A DNA stretch of 64,000 bases from Mycobacterium arosiense ATCC BAA-1401 = DSM 45069. Its GTDB lineage: Bacteria > Actinomycetota > Actinomycetes > Mycobacteriales > Mycobacteriaceae. The notes under the pieces were generated by a model. The model made no database searches and was not told where the DNA came from. It saw nothing but the letters and a program-made list of their open reading frames with translations. Made by a program: the position numbers and the translations under genes. Positions 11,306-25,780 of the stretch are shown here, one piece after another. Within the stretch, counting starts at the first letter, position 1. Each line of letters begins with the position of its first letter. The DNA lies in assembly GCF_002086125.1 (NCBI RefSeq), contig NZ_MVHG01000012.1, positions 1-64,000 on the forward strand. The letters run 5' to 3'.

Positions 11306-11746
11306 TCACGCCTTGCTCAATTGGAATGGCCTGGTGAAGGTCTTGCCGGGCTCGCCGTTGCAGGCGTCGGACGTCGTCGTCTGTCCCTCGCCGGCAAGCG
11401 ACACGGCATCGAAGCTGTAGTTGACGGTCGCCGGGGCCGACGCGCCGTTGGGGCACGGCACCCGGGACGTGCCGCTGTGTGTCCATCGTCCATTGGCGAG
11501 GTAGAAGTCCCAGCTGATGACGAACGTCCCGCCGTCTTGCGAAGTCGCTCGGGTGCAGTCCGATCCGCACGGAACGAAAAGCCAGGCGGTTGGTTTGTCG
11601 CTGTCCGCGTAGAGCACGTTGTAACGGCCGTTCAGGACTTCCGGGTTCGCGTTAGCCGGTGGTGACGACGCGATGAACGCGGCCGCGCTGAGCAGCGCGG
11701 CGCCGACCGCCCGTCCCCGCCTGGTTTCCGTCATCGCTGCCCGCAT
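11306..11746 (-). CDS. Small secreted protein of unknown function
   Basis: 146 residues with a signal peptide (about 1-34, ending PANANPEV). The mature part has four Cys, in a pattern suggesting two disulfides, and a beta-rich composition (NGRYNVLYADSDKPTAWLFVPCG). Such proteins are common and uncharacterised in mycobacteria. The ATG at 11746 follows the gatD stop by 2 bases, so it is probably cotranscribed with murT-gatD; an alternative ATG at 11734 also has a purine-rich site upstream. Export across the membrane is inferred. Confidence 0.75.
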   Translation of the reverse strand: MRAAMTETRRGRAVGAALLSAAAFIASSPPANANPEVLNGRYNVLYADSDKPTAWLFVPCGSDCTRATSQDGGTFVISWDFYLANGRWTHSGTSRVPCPNGASAPATVNYSFDAVSLAGEGQTTTSDACNGEPGKTFTRPFQLSKA

Positions 11747-11748
11747 GC

Positions 11749-12456
11749 CTAACGCGCCGCCAGCCGTTCACGGCGCAGCAGGTCCACTTCCGGCATCGGC
11801 AGCGGCGGCAGTTCGCCGACCACCGTGCCCAGCAGCAGGTCGGCCAGTTGCGGGTTGCGGGCCAGGCAGGGCCCGTGCATGTAGGTCGCGATCACGCTGC
11901 CCTGCACCGCGCCGTCGAAGCCGTCGCCGGACCGGTTGCCCGCGCCCTTGACCACCGCGCCCAGCGGCGCCGCCGCCGGACCCAGCGTGGTGCCGCCACG
12001 GTGGTTCTCGAAGCCGGTGAGGCGCTCGGTTAGGCCCGCCAGCAGCGGGTTGGTCACCAGCTCGCCGATGGTGCGCGCCCCTTGCGGCGACGTCGTCGCG
12101 TCCAGCATGCCCACGCCGTCGACGCGTTCCCCGGCCGACGTTTCATACCAGTGCCCCAGCACCTGAACGGCCGCGCAGATCGCCAGCACCGGAGCGCCCC
12201 GGTCCGCGGCGCGCTGTAGGCCCGGGTATCTGATCAGGTGCCGGGTGGCCAGGCGCTGCGCGTAGTCCTCCGCGCCGCCCAGCGTGTAGAGGTCCAGCGA
12301 CTCCGGCACCGGGTCGTCCAGCGCGATCTCGACGATCTCGGCGGCGATGCCGCGCAGCCGGAGCCGTTGCCGCAGCACCAGCGCGTTGCCGCCGTCGCCG
12401 TAGGTGCCCATCACGTCGGGCAGCACCAGCCCGATCCGCACCACCGAGTCAGCCAT
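11749..12456 (-). CDS. gatD: Lipid II isoglutaminyl synthase, glutaminase subunit GatD (CobQ2, Rv3713)
   Basis: 235-residue class I glutamine amidotransferase. It releases ammonia from glutamine for MurT, which amidates the D-Glu of the lipid II stem. The nucleophile Cys is in VLAICAAVQVLG and the catalytic His in TYMHGPCLA; GGAEDYAQRL forms the N-terminal loop. The start ATG at 12456 overlaps the end of murT by 8 bases, fitting an obligate complex. Older annotations call it CobQ2. Confidence 0.94.
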   Translation of the reverse strand: MADSVVRIGLVLPDVMGTYGDGGNALVLRQRLRLRGIAAEIVEIALDDPVPESLDLYTLGGAEDYAQRLATRHLIRYPGLQRAADRGAPVLAICAAVQVLGHWYETSAGERVDGVGMLDATTSPQGARTIGELVTNPLLAGLTERLTGFENHRGGTTLGPAAAPLGAVVKGAGNRSGDGFDGAVQGSVIATYMHGPCLARNPQLADLLLGTVVGELPPLPMPEVDLLRRERLAAR

Positions 12457-13687
12457 GGCGCGCCAATGCTCGTTGCAGCTGGAGGAACGCGGTGTAGTTG
12501 GCGACGACCTCCACCCGTCCGGGCGGGCACGATGCGATCGCGGCCACGGTGTCGTGCACCAAGGTGTGCTCGACGCCCGCATAGCCCAGCCGCACCGCCA
12601 GGTCGGTGCCGCGCTCGCCGGCGGCCACCACCCTCCCTTTGAAGGTCCCGTCTACGTGCTCGAACCGCACGTCCCAGAGCCACGACAGGTCCTCCCCGTC
12701 GGGCACCTGGCCGTTGACCGAGATGACCACTCCGGCGGCGCTCTTGTCCACCATCGACAGCGCTTCCTGCCAGCCGGCGGGGTTCTTGGCCAGCAGGATG
12801 CGCACCTCGTGCGCGCCGACGCGCACGGTCCGATACCGCCCCGCGACCTCGTCGACCGCCGAGACGGCCGCGACCGCCGACACCGGGTCGGCGCCCAACG
12901 CGACCGCGGCCGCGACGGCCTGGGCGGCGTTGCCCCGGTTGACCGCGCCGGGCAGCGCCAACCGCATGGGCAGCGACAGGCCGTCGGGCCCGTAGAGGGT
13001 GTCGTCGTCGAACCACCACTGCGGGCTGGGGCGTTTGAAGTCCACACCCGTGGAATACCAATGACCGCGGTCGCGGACGATGACCTCGCCGCTGCGCGGG
13101 CAGCTGACCGAGTCGTTCGACCACGACCCACCCGCGGCCACCCACACCACGTTCGGGCTGTCGTAGGCGGCCGACGTCATCAGCACGTCGTCGCAGTTGG
13201 CCACGACGACCGCCCCCGGGTGCCGGACCAGGCCCGCGCGCAGGGTGCGTTCGATGACGTTGATCTCGCCGACCCGGTCCAGCTGGTCGCGCGACAGGTT
13301 GAGCAGCACGACGACGCTGGGGTCGACGGCGTCGGAAACATGCGGGACGTGCATCTCGTCGACTTCCAGGGCCGCCAGCGGCGCATCCCGTTTGGCGGCC
13401 AGCGCGGCGACCAGGCCGGCGTCCATGTTGGCGCCCTCGGCGTTGGTGGCCACCGGACCAAGCGTCGCCAGCGCGGCCGACGTCATCCGGGTGGTGGTGG
13501 ATTTGCCGTTGGTCCCGGTGACGATGACCGTCCGCCGTCCCGAGGCGAGTTGCCCGAGCACCGAGCGGTCGAGCGTCATCGCGATCAGGCCGCCGATCAT
13601 CGCACCGGCCCCGCGTCCGGTCACCCGCGACGCCCAGCGCGCGCTCGCTCCTGCGGCGAGGGCCAGACGGGCACGGGTGGTAACCAC
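12449..13687 (-). CDS. murT: Lipid II isoglutaminyl synthase, ligase subunit MurT (Rv3712)
   Basis: 412-residue Mur ligase-like ATPase with P-loop VTGTNGKST and a central Mur ligase domain; the C-terminal DUF1727 region (VANYTAF) contacts GatD. Firmicute MurT proteins carry a four-Cys zinc ribbon (CPxCG ... GHYxCxxC). Here the corresponding stretch reads CPRSGE and GHWYSTGVDF, so only one of four Cys remains and the ribbon must be metal-free or lost. Coupled to gatD by overlap. Confidence 0.94.
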   Translation of the reverse strand: MVTTRARLALAAGASARWASRVTGRGAGAMIGGLIAMTLDRSVLGQLASGRRTVIVTGTNGKSTTTRMTSAALATLGPVATNAEGANMDAGLVAALAAKRDAPLAALEVDEMHVPHVSDAVDPSVVVLLNLSRDQLDRVGEINVIERTLRAGLVRHPGAVVVANCDDVLMTSAAYDSPNVVWVAAGGSWSNDSVSCPRSGEVIVRDRGHWYSTGVDFKRPSPQWWFDDDTLYGPDGLSLPMRLALPGAVNRGNAAQAVAAAVALGADPVSAVAAVSAVDEVAGRYRTVRVGAHEVRILLAKNPAGWQEALSMVDKSAAGVVISVNGQVPDGEDLSWLWDVRFEHVDGTFKGRVVAAGERGTDLAVRLGYAGVEHTLVHDTVAAIASCPPGRVEVVANYTAFLQLQRALARHG

Positions 13688-13817
13688 CCGGGAAGTTTAA
13701 GGGCGATCGCAAGCGCGGCGCTTGTCGCCGGGTGCAGCGGGTCGCCCTCATCGTTTTTCGGGCCGACACGGCGCGCAACGACCAGGTGATGTCGGTCGGC
13801 CGTGCCATCCTCAGTTC

Positions 13818-14810
13818 ATGAGCGGGGTGTCCTGGGGTCGGCCGGCCAGCGAGCCGGACGGGGGCTGGGCCGTCGTCGACGTCGAGACCTCGGGTTTCCG
13901 TCCGGGCCAGGCGCGGATCATCAGCGTGGCGGCGCTGGGCCTGGACGCCGACGGCAACGTCGAGCAATCGGTGGTTAGCCTGCTCAACCCCGGGGTGGAC
14001 CCGGGCCCCACCCACGTGCACGGTCTGACTGCGACCATGCTGGAAGATCAGCCGCAATTCGCCGACATCGTCGGTGACGTGGTCGAGGTGCTGCGCGGGC
14101 GCACCCTGGTGGCCCACAATGTGGCGTTCGACTATGCGTTCCTTGCCGCCGAGGCGGAACTCGCCGAGACCGAACTGCCCGTCGACAGCGTCATGTGCAC
14201 GGTCGAGCTGGCCCGGCGCCTGGACCTCGGCGTCGAGAACCTGCGCTTGGAGACGCTCGCCGCGCATTGGGGCGTCACCCAGGAGCGGCCGCACGACGCC
14301 TTCGACGACGCGTTAGTGCTGACCGGCGTGCTGGATTCGGCGCTCAAGCTGGCCCGCGCGGGCGACATCTGGTTGCCGATCCACCCGGTGACCCGGCGCC
14401 GCTGGCCAAACGGCCGCGTCACCCATGACGAACTGCGCCCGCTGAAGGTGCTGGCATCGCGGATGCCTTGCCCGTATCTGAATCCGGGCCCCTACGTCGG
14501 CGGCCGGCCGCTGGTGCAGGGCATGCGCGTGGCGTTGGCCGCCGAGGTCGGCCGCACCCACGAGGAACTCGTGGAACGGATCCTGCATGCCGGGTTGGCC
14601 TACAGCGACACCGTCGACCGGGAGACCTCGCTGGTGGTCTGCAACGACCCCGCCCCCGAGCAGGGCAAGGGCTACCTCGCGCGGCAGTTGGGGGTGCCGG
14701 TGCTCTCCGACGCGGAGTTCATGGCCTGCATCGGCGCCGTGATCGGCGGCACCAGCATGGACGAATTCACCGACGTCCGAATGCTGGACCAGCAGCTCGC
14801 GCTGTTCTGA
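13818..14810 (+). CDS. dnaQ: DnaQ-like 3'-5' exonuclease with BRCT-like C-terminus (Rv3711c)
   Basis: 330 residues. The N-terminal DEDDh exonuclease domain has Exo I VVDVETSGF (Asp21, Glu23), Exo II AHNVAFDYAFL and Exo III RPHDAFDDA. The C-terminal 100 residues (GMRVALAAEVGRTHEELVER through SDAEFMACI) fit a BRCT domain. The family is annotated as a DNA polymerase III epsilon subunit, but in mycobacteria replicative proofreading resides in DnaE1's PHP domain, so a repair role is more likely. Start ATG 13818; the stop abuts the convergent leuA stop with no spacer. Confidence 0.9.
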   Translation: MSGVSWGRPASEPDGGWAVVDVETSGFRPGQARIISVAALGLDADGNVEQSVVSLLNPGVDPGPTHVHGLTATMLEDQPQFADIVGDVVEVLRGRTLVAHNVAFDYAFLAAEAELAETELPVDSVMCTVELARRLDLGVENLRLETLAAHWGVTQERPHDAFDDALVLTGVLDSALKLARAGDIWLPIHPVTRRRWPNGRVTHDELRPLKVLASRMPCPYLNPGPYVGGRPLVQGMRVALAAEVGRTHEELVERILHAGLAYSDTVDRETSLVVCNDPAPEQGKGYLARQLGVPVLSDAEFMACIGAVIGGTSMDEFTDVRMLDQQLALF

Positions 14811-16913
<2,103 letters not shown>

Positions 16914-16928
16914 TCAGAAGGGGAACCT

Positions 16929-16989
16929 CAGACCGGCGCATCGCGAACACCCGCGACGGGAAGCCGGTCTGGATTAGACCCCGTCGCGG
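16929..16989 (-). promoter_or_regulatory. leuA leader pseudoknot (LEU element-like)
   Basis: Two interleaved perfect pairings upstream of leuA: CCGCGACGGG (plus-strand 16980-16989) with CCCGTCGCGG (16951-16960), and CAGACCGGC (16963-16971) with GCCGGTCTG (16929-16937). Because the arms interleave they must form a pseudoknot or be mutually exclusive. The first arm lies inside the leader-peptide ORF, just after its Leu codons. Comparative work on Actinobacteria described a conserved pseudoknot, the LEU element, upstream of leuA; this matches it in position and topology. Regulation by ribosome stalling is the likely mechanism. Confidence 0.8.
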
Positions 16990-17024
16990 CGGCCGAGGAG
17001 GAGCACCCGCTGCACGTCCTGCAC
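16974..17024 (-). CDS. Putative leuA leader peptide with three tandem Leu codons
   Basis: A 16-codon frame, GTG start at 17024 (alternative in-frame GTGs at 17015 and 17006) and TAA at 16976-16974. It contains CTC CTC CTC (Leu-Leu-Leu) at plus-strand 16995-17003, six bases before the first pseudoknot arm. The arrangement fits sensing of charged tRNA-Leu by ribosome stalling. No convincing ribosome site precedes the first GTG, so translation may be leaderless or weak. Confidence 0.7.
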   Translation of the reverse strand: MQDVQRVLLLGRRDGV

Positions 17025-17186
17025 TTTACCGCTTTTCGCGGCTTGGCAAAAATGCCGCCGAGACCGAAGCGAATGTTCGGGGCGGGGGACCGGGTATCGC
17101 GACGTAAACCGCCATGCGTGGCACGTATTCTGTTGTGGACTTATACCCGGAATTGGGTGCGCAGGGCCGGAGAGGTGGGGAAAAGC

Positions 17187-20644
<3,458 letters not shown>

Positions 20645-20721
20645 GCGGGCGATTTAGTTCACAGCTGGTACATAAGTAGCGCATAGCCGCCACTACTGTT
20701 AACGGCTTCATCATTTGTCTC

Positions 20722-21186
20722 ATGAGTGAAACATCTGAATCCCCCACCGTGCGTCATTCCACCGCAACTGCACCGGTCGCCGCGGAAGCGGCGGCGGCCT
20801 ACCGGGCCCCGCGGGTCTTCCAACTCGCCGCGTGGGTCGCCATCGTCGCCGGCATCGTGTTCATCGTCGCGGTCATCTTCTTCACCGGGTTCATCCTCGG
20901 CCACCGCGGCGGCCATCACGGGCACCACCACCACAAGCACCACCACGCGATGGTGCACCACCGTGGCCCCGGCGGCCCCGGCAACTTCGGCGGACCGGGC
21001 GCACCGGGCGCACCGGGTGGCCAGGGCGGCCAGGGCGGCCAGACCGGTCCTGGGGCAACCAGCACTGCGCCGGCGCCGCCGGGCGTGCGTCCCAGCGGTA
21101 TGGCCCCGGGCCAGCTGCCGCCGTCGGTCCTGCACTCGGCGGCCGCGCTGGGACAGACCCCGAGCGTCATCGTGCTGACCAACTGA
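20722..21186 (+). CDS. Single-pass membrane protein, His-rich and Gly/Pro-rich
   Basis: 154 residues. A polar N-terminus (1-30) is followed by one membrane helix (about 33-60) and a dense His cluster just outside it (HRGGHHGHHHHKHHHAMVHH, about 62-81). A collagen-like Gly-Pro-Gly tail ends the protein. The position fits the proline-rich Rv3706c/Rv3705A region of M. tuberculosis. The His cluster could bind metal (inference). It is paralogous to the next gene: same MSET start, same order of parts. Confidence 0.8.
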   Translation: MSETSESPTVRHSTATAPVAAEAAAAYRAPRVFQLAAWVAIVAGIVFIVAVIFFTGFILGHRGGHHGHHHHKHHHAMVHHRGPGGPGNFGGPGAPGAPGGQGGQGGQTGPGATSTAPAPPGVRPSGMAPGQLPPSVLHSAAALGQTPSVIVLTN

Positions 21187-21203
21187 AAACCCATTACCAA
21201 CCA

Positions 21204-21245
21204 GTGGCCCGGCGCCTTGCGCGAGCGCCGGGCCACCTGTCTTTT
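21204..21245 (+). terminator. Rho-independent terminator
   Basis: Perfect 12-bp stem GTGGCCCGGCGC (21204-21215) / GCGCCGGGCCAC (21225-21236) with a 9-base loop, followed by CTGTCTTTT. It separates the two paralogous membrane protein genes, so they are probably transcribed independently. Confidence 0.9.
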
Positions 21246-21340
21246 GCGGTCACCGGCGCCTAACCGCCGCGTCTCGATTCACCACAATTTTGGCGCCGGG
21301 CCCTGGTAGGGACGGGGTGCGAGCGGCAATATGGCAAGGC

Positions 21341-21898
21341 ATGAGCGAGACACCCGAAGAACGAGTCGAGCCGACCCACGAGCCGACCCCAGCCGCACCG
21401 GTCACAGCGCCACCACCACCGCCGCCCCCCGAGCGGGTGAAGCCGCCGCGGCTCTACACGGCGGCGGCCTGGGTGGTGATCGTCGCCGGCGTGGTGTTCA
21501 TCCTCTCGTCGCTGTTCTTCGTCGGTGCCTTCATCTGGAAGCAGCACTACCACTGCCAGCACCATCACCACGGCATGTTCCACCCCGGTGGACCCGGACC
21601 GGGCAACGGACCGTGGGGTCCCGGGCCGGGCAACGGGCCAGGGCAGTACGGCGGTCCGGGCGGCGGCTACGGGCCGTGGTACGGCGGACCCGGTGGCCCG
21701 GGCGGGCCCGACAACGGGCCGTGGGGCCCCGGCCCCGGGGGTCCCGGCCTGATCGTTCCGATGCCCCCCGGCGGCCCGGGCGGGCCCGGCGGACCGGTCG
21801 CCGGCCCTGGCGTCAGCGGCCCGGGACAACCTCCGGCTGTCAGCCAGCCCCCCGGTGCCCCCGCACCGCGCCCCGGTGCTCCCGCACCGCGCCCCTGA
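21341..21898 (+). CDS. Single-pass membrane protein, His cluster and Gly/Pro-rich (paralogue of preceding gene)
   Basis: 185 residues. A Pro-rich N-terminus (PPPPPPPERVKPP) precedes one membrane helix (about 45-70) and a shorter His cluster (KQHYHCQHHHHGMFH), here with a Cys. A long Gly/Pro/Tyr repeat tail ends in Pro-Ala-rich units (PGAPAPRP twice). Start ATG 21341 (MSETPEERVE) is chosen because it aligns with the start of the paralogue. Role unknown. Confidence 0.78.
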   Translation: MSETPEERVEPTHEPTPAAPVTAPPPPPPPERVKPPRLYTAAAWVVIVAGVVFILSSLFFVGAFIWKQHYHCQHHHHGMFHPGGPGPGNGPWGPGPGNGPGQYGGPGGGYGPWYGGPGGPGGPDNGPWGPGPGGPGLIVPMPPGGPGGPGGPVAGPGVSGPGQPPAVSQPPGAPAPRPGAPAPRP

Positions 21899-22133
21899 CG
21901 GCGCCCGTTCAAGTCACGGCCTAAGTCCGGCCCCGAATGGGTACTGACCCTTAGTGGGCGACCGACGGTGTTGCCCGCGTTTCTTGGCGTGATCAAGAAA
22001 AGGGAAGTACACGAATGCAGGCCGAAGGCCCGACCGCCCACCGCCATGCTGAAAGTGCTTGATGAATAAGCGCATTCGGTATGGCGGTGCGGGCTGGGTT
22101 CCTGTGGCCTCCCGCCCGGTGACGAGGAGAGTG

Positions 22134-23582
22134 ATGACGGAGCGTTTCACGACCAATGACGCCGGTATCGCTGCGCCGAGCGACGATCAGTCGCTGACGA
22201 TCGGCCCAGACGGCCCGATTCTGCTGCAGGACCACTACCTGATCGAGCAGATGGCGATGTTCAACCGCGAGCGCATCCCGGAGCGCCAGCCACACGCCAA
22301 AGGCGGTGGTGCGTTTGGTCATTTCGAGGTGACCAACGACGTCAGCCAATACACCAGGGCCGCGGTATTCCAGCCGGGCGCCAAAACGGACATGCTGGCA
22401 CGGTTTTCCACGGTCGCCGGCGAGCGGGGCAGCCCCGACACCTGGCGGGATCCGCGGGGCTTCGCCCTGAAGTTCTACACCAGCGAAGGCAATTTCGACC
22501 TCGTCGGCAACAACACACCCGTTTTCTTCATGCGCGACCCGTTGAAGTTCCAGCACTTCATCCGGTCCCAGAAACGCCTGCAGGCAAGCAATTTGCGCGA
22601 CCACAACATGCAGTGGGATTTCTGGAGCCTTTCCCCGGAATCGGCGCACCAGGTGACCTGGCTGATGGGCGACCGCGGCATCCCCAAGACCTGGCGCAAC
22701 ATGAACGGCTACAGCAGCCACACCTACAGCTGGATCAATGCCGCGGGTGAGATCTTCTGGGTGAAGTACCACTTCATCACCGATCAGGGCATCGAGTTCC
22801 TGACCCAGGAGGACGCCGACCGGTTGGCCGGTGAGGATGGCGATTACCACCAGCGCGACCTGTTCGACTCGATCGAGCGCGGGGACTACCCGAGCTGGAC
22901 GCTGAAGATGCAGATCATGCCGTACGAGGAAGCCAAGGACTATCGCTTCAACCCGTTCGATCTGACCAAGGTGTGGCCGCACGGCGACTACCCGTTGATC
23001 GACGTCGGCAAGATGACGCTGAACCGCAACGTCACCGACTACCACGCCGAGATCGAGCAGGCGGCCTTCGAGCCGAACAACACCGTGCCCGGCACCGGGT
23101 TAAGCCCTGACAAAATGCTGCAGGCGCGCGGCTTCTCGTACTCGGACGCGCATCGCGCCCGGCTGGGAACCAACTACCGGCAGATCCCGGTCAACACCCC
23201 CAGGGTCGAGGTGAACAGCTACTCCAAAGACGGCGCCATGCGGATCAACAACGTCTCCGACCCCGTGTACGCGCCCAATTCCTACGGCGGTCCGCACGCC
23301 GACCCGGCCCGCGCCGCCGAGGTGCGCTGGCACGCCGACGGAGACATGGTCCGCTCGGCGTACACGCTGCACGCCGAGGACGACGACTGGGGTCAGGCCG
23401 GCACCATGGTCCGCGAAGTCCTCGATGACGCGGCCAGGGAACGCTTGGCGCACAACATCATTGGCCATGTCTCCCAAGGCGTCAAGGAACCGGTGCTGTC
23501 GCGGGTGTTCGAGTACTGGCGCAACGTCGACCCCGACCTCGGCAAAAAGGTCGAGGAAGGCGTGCGGGGCAACGGGGGCTGA
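22134..23582 (+). CDS. katA: Monofunctional haem catalase (KatA type, small subunit)
   Basis: 482-residue haem catalase, dismutating hydrogen peroxide. Family landmarks: distal His in [22 protein letters not shown], distal Asn in [20 protein letters not shown], and proximal Tyr in [14 protein letters not shown]. Length and lack of a C-terminal flavodoxin-like domain place it with small-subunit clade 3 enzymes, unlike mycobacterial KatG. ATG 22134 has a GAGGAG site; the frame also opens at 22059 without one. M. tuberculosis lacks a gene of this type here, so it is an accessory insertion relative to that order. Confidence 0.96.
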   Translation: MTERFTTNDAGIAAPSDDQSLTIGPDGPILLQDHYLIEQMAMFNRERIPERQPHAKGGGAFGHFEVTNDVSQYTRAAVFQPGAKTDMLARFSTVAGERGSPDTWRDPRGFALKFYTSEGNFDLVGNNTPVFFMRDPLKFQHFIRSQKRLQASNLRDHNMQWDFWSLSPESAHQVTWLMGDRGIPKTWRNMNGYSSHTYSWINAAGEIFWVKYHFITDQGIEFLTQEDADRLAGEDGDYHQRDLFDSIERGDYPSWTLKMQIMPYEEAKDYRFNPFDLTKVWPHGDYPLIDVGKMTLNRNVTDYHAEIEQAAFEPNNTVPGTGLSPDKMLQARGFSYSDAHRARLGTNYRQIPVNTPRVEVNSYSKDGAMRINNVSDPVYAPNSYGGPHADPARAAEVRWHADGDMVRSAYTLHAEDDDWGQAGTMVREVLDDAARERLAHNIIGHVSQGVKEPVLSRVFEYWRNVDPDLGKKVEEGVRGNGG

Positions 23583-23614
23583 CCGCACGTCCGCGCGCCT
23601 GGCATGATCGCTGC

Positions 23615-24286
23615 ATGACCAAGCGGGTTGCCCAGGTTGCCCAGGCGCGCGGGGCCGCGGTCGTCGTCGGGTTGGCCTTCGCGGGCACAATCGCGGTACC
23701 GGTCGCGGCCGCGCACCCGTCGGAGCCCGGCGTGGTCAATTACGCCGTCCTGGGCAAGGGGTCGGTCGGCAACATCGTCGGCGGACCCATGGGGTGGGAG
23801 TCGGTGTTCACCCAGCCCGGGCAAGGCGACTGGGTGGACCTTCCCGAGTGCAACAACTGGGCCGACATCGGCTTGCCCGAGGTGTACAACGATCCCGATT
23901 TGGCGTCGTTCAACGGGGCCGTCACCCAGACCTCGGCCACCGACCAGACGCATCTGGTCAAGCAGGCCATCGGGGTGTTCGCCACCAATGACGCGGCGGG
24001 CCGCGCGTTTCATCGCGTGGTGGATCGCACCGTGGGCTGTTCGGGGCAGACCACCGCGATCCACCTGGACAACGGCAGCACGCAGGTGTGGTCGTTCGAC
24101 GGCGGGCCGGCCGGCCCGGCCGACGAGAACTGGACCAAGCAGGAGGCGGGCACCGATCGCCGGTGCTTCGATCAAACCAGGCTGCGCGAAAACGTGTTGC
24201 TGCAGGCGAAAGTGTGCCAATCCGGCAATGCCGGGCCCGCGGTCAACGTGCTAGCTGGGGCGATGCAGAACGCGCTGGGTCAATAA
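23615..24286 (+). CDS. Secreted PknH sensor-domain-like protein (Rv3705c)
   Basis: 223 residues with a signal peptide (about 1-33, ending VAAAHPS). The mature region resembles the PknH-like extracellular domain: several Cys (PECNNW, TVGCSG, RRCFD, KVCQS) that would form two disulfides, and the ATNDAAGRAFHRVVD helix. Such domains occur alone or as kinase ectodomains; ligand unknown. Position upstream of egtA matches Rv3705c. Confidence 0.85.
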   Translation: MTKRVAQVAQARGAAVVVGLAFAGTIAVPVAAAHPSEPGVVNYAVLGKGSVGNIVGGPMGWESVFTQPGQGDWVDLPECNNWADIGLPEVYNDPDLASFNGAVTQTSATDQTHLVKQAIGVFATNDAAGRAFHRVVDRTVGCSGQTTAIHLDNGSTQVWSFDGGPAGPADENWTKQEAGTDRRCFDQTRLRENVLLQAKVCQSGNAGPAVNVLAGAMQNALGQ

Positions 24287-24466
24287 TCGAGCGATTGGGT
24301 AACAGTCTTCCCCGAGCACCTCAAAGTGCGCAGAAGGGAATATGTCGGGGGCGTCTGATAGATGAAGCACTAGACGAAGCAGTGCCGATTATCGTTCGAT
24401 TAGCTGCGCAGGGAAGCGGTCCGCAGGTGCATGTTCAGGCTTGCGCGGGCCCGAAGGGATCGTGAT

Positions 24467-25780
24467 ATGACGTTCGCGCCGATCGCTGCCGCGGCTTCGC
24501 AACCGGGGTCGGGGGTGGCCGGTGCCCACTCCGCCCCCGAGCTGAACATCGCCGAGCCGGCCGACTCCGCGGCCGTAGCGCAATACATCGCCGAAGGGTG
24601 TCTGGTGGATGCCCCGCTGGGCCGGGTGGGTCTGGAATTGGAGGCGCACTGCCACGATCCGGCCGACCCCCACCGCAGGCCGAGCTGGGACGAGATCGCC
24701 GACGTGCTCGCCGCGCTGCCCGCAATGCCGGGCGGCAGCAGGGTCACCGTGGAGCCCGGCGGCGCCGTCGAACTGTCGGGGCCGCCGGCCGACGGCGTGG
24801 CACCCGCCATCGACGCCATGCGCCGGGACCAGGCCGTGCTGCAGCCGGCGTTTGCTGAGGCCGGGCTGGGCCTGGTCTTCCTCGGCGCCGACCCACTGCG
24901 GCCGCCCCAGCGCATCAATCCGGGTGCCCGCTACCGCGCTATGGAACAGTTCTTCGCCACCAGCCGCTCCGGGGAGGCGGGCGCGGCGATGATGACGTCC
25001 ACCGCCTCGATCCAGGTCAACGTGGACGCCGGGCCGCGGGACGGCTGGGCGGCGCGGGTGCGCCTGGCGCATGCCTTGGGGCCCATGATGATCGCGATCA
25101 CCGCCAACTCGCCGATGCTGGTCGGCGACTTCACGGGCTGGGTGTCCAGCCGGCAGCGGGTGTGGGGCCGGATGGATTCGGCGCGTTGCGGGCCCATCCT
25201 GGGGGCCAGCGGCGACGACCCGGGCACCGACTGGGCGCGGTATGCGCTCAAGGCCCCGGTGATGCTCGTGCACAATCCCGACGCCGAAGCCGTCACGCAT
25301 TGGGTGCCCTTTGCCGACTGGGTCGACGGCCGGGTGCTGCTCGGGGGCCGCCGCCCCAGCGTGGCCGACCTGGAATACCACCTCACCACGCTGTTTCCGC
25401 CGGTGCGGCCCAGGCAGTGGCTGGAGATCCGCTACCTGGACAGCGTGCCGGACGCCCTGTGGCCCGCCGTGGCCTTCACCCTGGCGACCCTGCTCGATGA
25501 CCCCGCCGCCGCCGACGTCGCGGCCGAGGCCGTCGAACCGGTGGCGACCGCCTGGGACACCGCGGCCCGGGTGGGCCTGCGGGATCGACGGCTGTACCGG
25601 GCGGCCAACGCCTGCGTGACCATCGCCGCCGCGAAAGCGCCCGGGGAACTGGGCGATTCGATGCAGCGGTTGGTCCGCCTGGTCGAGCGGGGCCGCTGTC
25701 CCGGTGACGATTTCGCCGACCGGGTGATCGAGCATGGCCTCGCCCCCACCGTGGGGCGACTGGCGCAAGGGGAGCAGTGA
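24467..25780 (+). CDS. egtA: Glutamate-cysteine ligase EgtA
   Basis: 437 residues; makes gamma-glutamylcysteine, the sulfur donor for ergothioneine in the mycobacterial pathway. GCS2-type fold with [11 protein letters not shown] (metal/glutamate site), [19 protein letters not shown] and [10 protein letters not shown]. Start ATG 24467 with GAAGGGA upstream; the frame extends 12 codons further without a site. First of five genes whose starts all overlap the previous stop. Confidence 0.95.
   Translation: MTFAPIAAAASQPGSGVAGAHSAPELNIAEPADSAAVAQYIAEGCLVDAPLGRVGLELEAHCHDPADPHRRPSWDEIADVLAALPAMPGGSRVTVEPGGAVELSGPPADGVAPAIDAMRRDQAVLQPAFAEAGLGLVFLGADPLRPPQRINPGARYRAMEQFFATSRSGEAGAAMMTSTASIQVNVDAGPRDGWAARVRLAHALGPMMIAITANSPMLVGDFTGWVSSRQRVWGRMDSARCGPILGASGDDPGTDWARYALKAPVMLVHNPDAEAVTHWVPFADWVDGRVLLGGRRPSVADLEYHLTTLFPPVRPRQWLEIRYLDSVPDALWPAVAFTLATLLDDPAAADVAAEAVEPVATAWDTAARVGLRDRRLYRAANACVTIAAAKAPGELGDSMQRLVRLVERGRCPGDDFADRVIEHGLAPTVGRLAQGEQ

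Noticed and set aside
12411..14294. A 627-codon minus-strand open frame
   Set aside because: It is out of frame with murT and antisense to the exonuclease; the Arg/Gly/Ala-rich translation is typical of GC-driven shadow frames.
21204..21245. Inverted repeat as an insertion-sequence end
   Set aside because: A 9-base loop and T-rich tail immediately after a gene make it a terminator; no transposase is present in the window.
21930..21955. GGGTAC before katA as a SigF promoter
   Set aside because: No GTTT-like -35 at 15-17 bases upstream.
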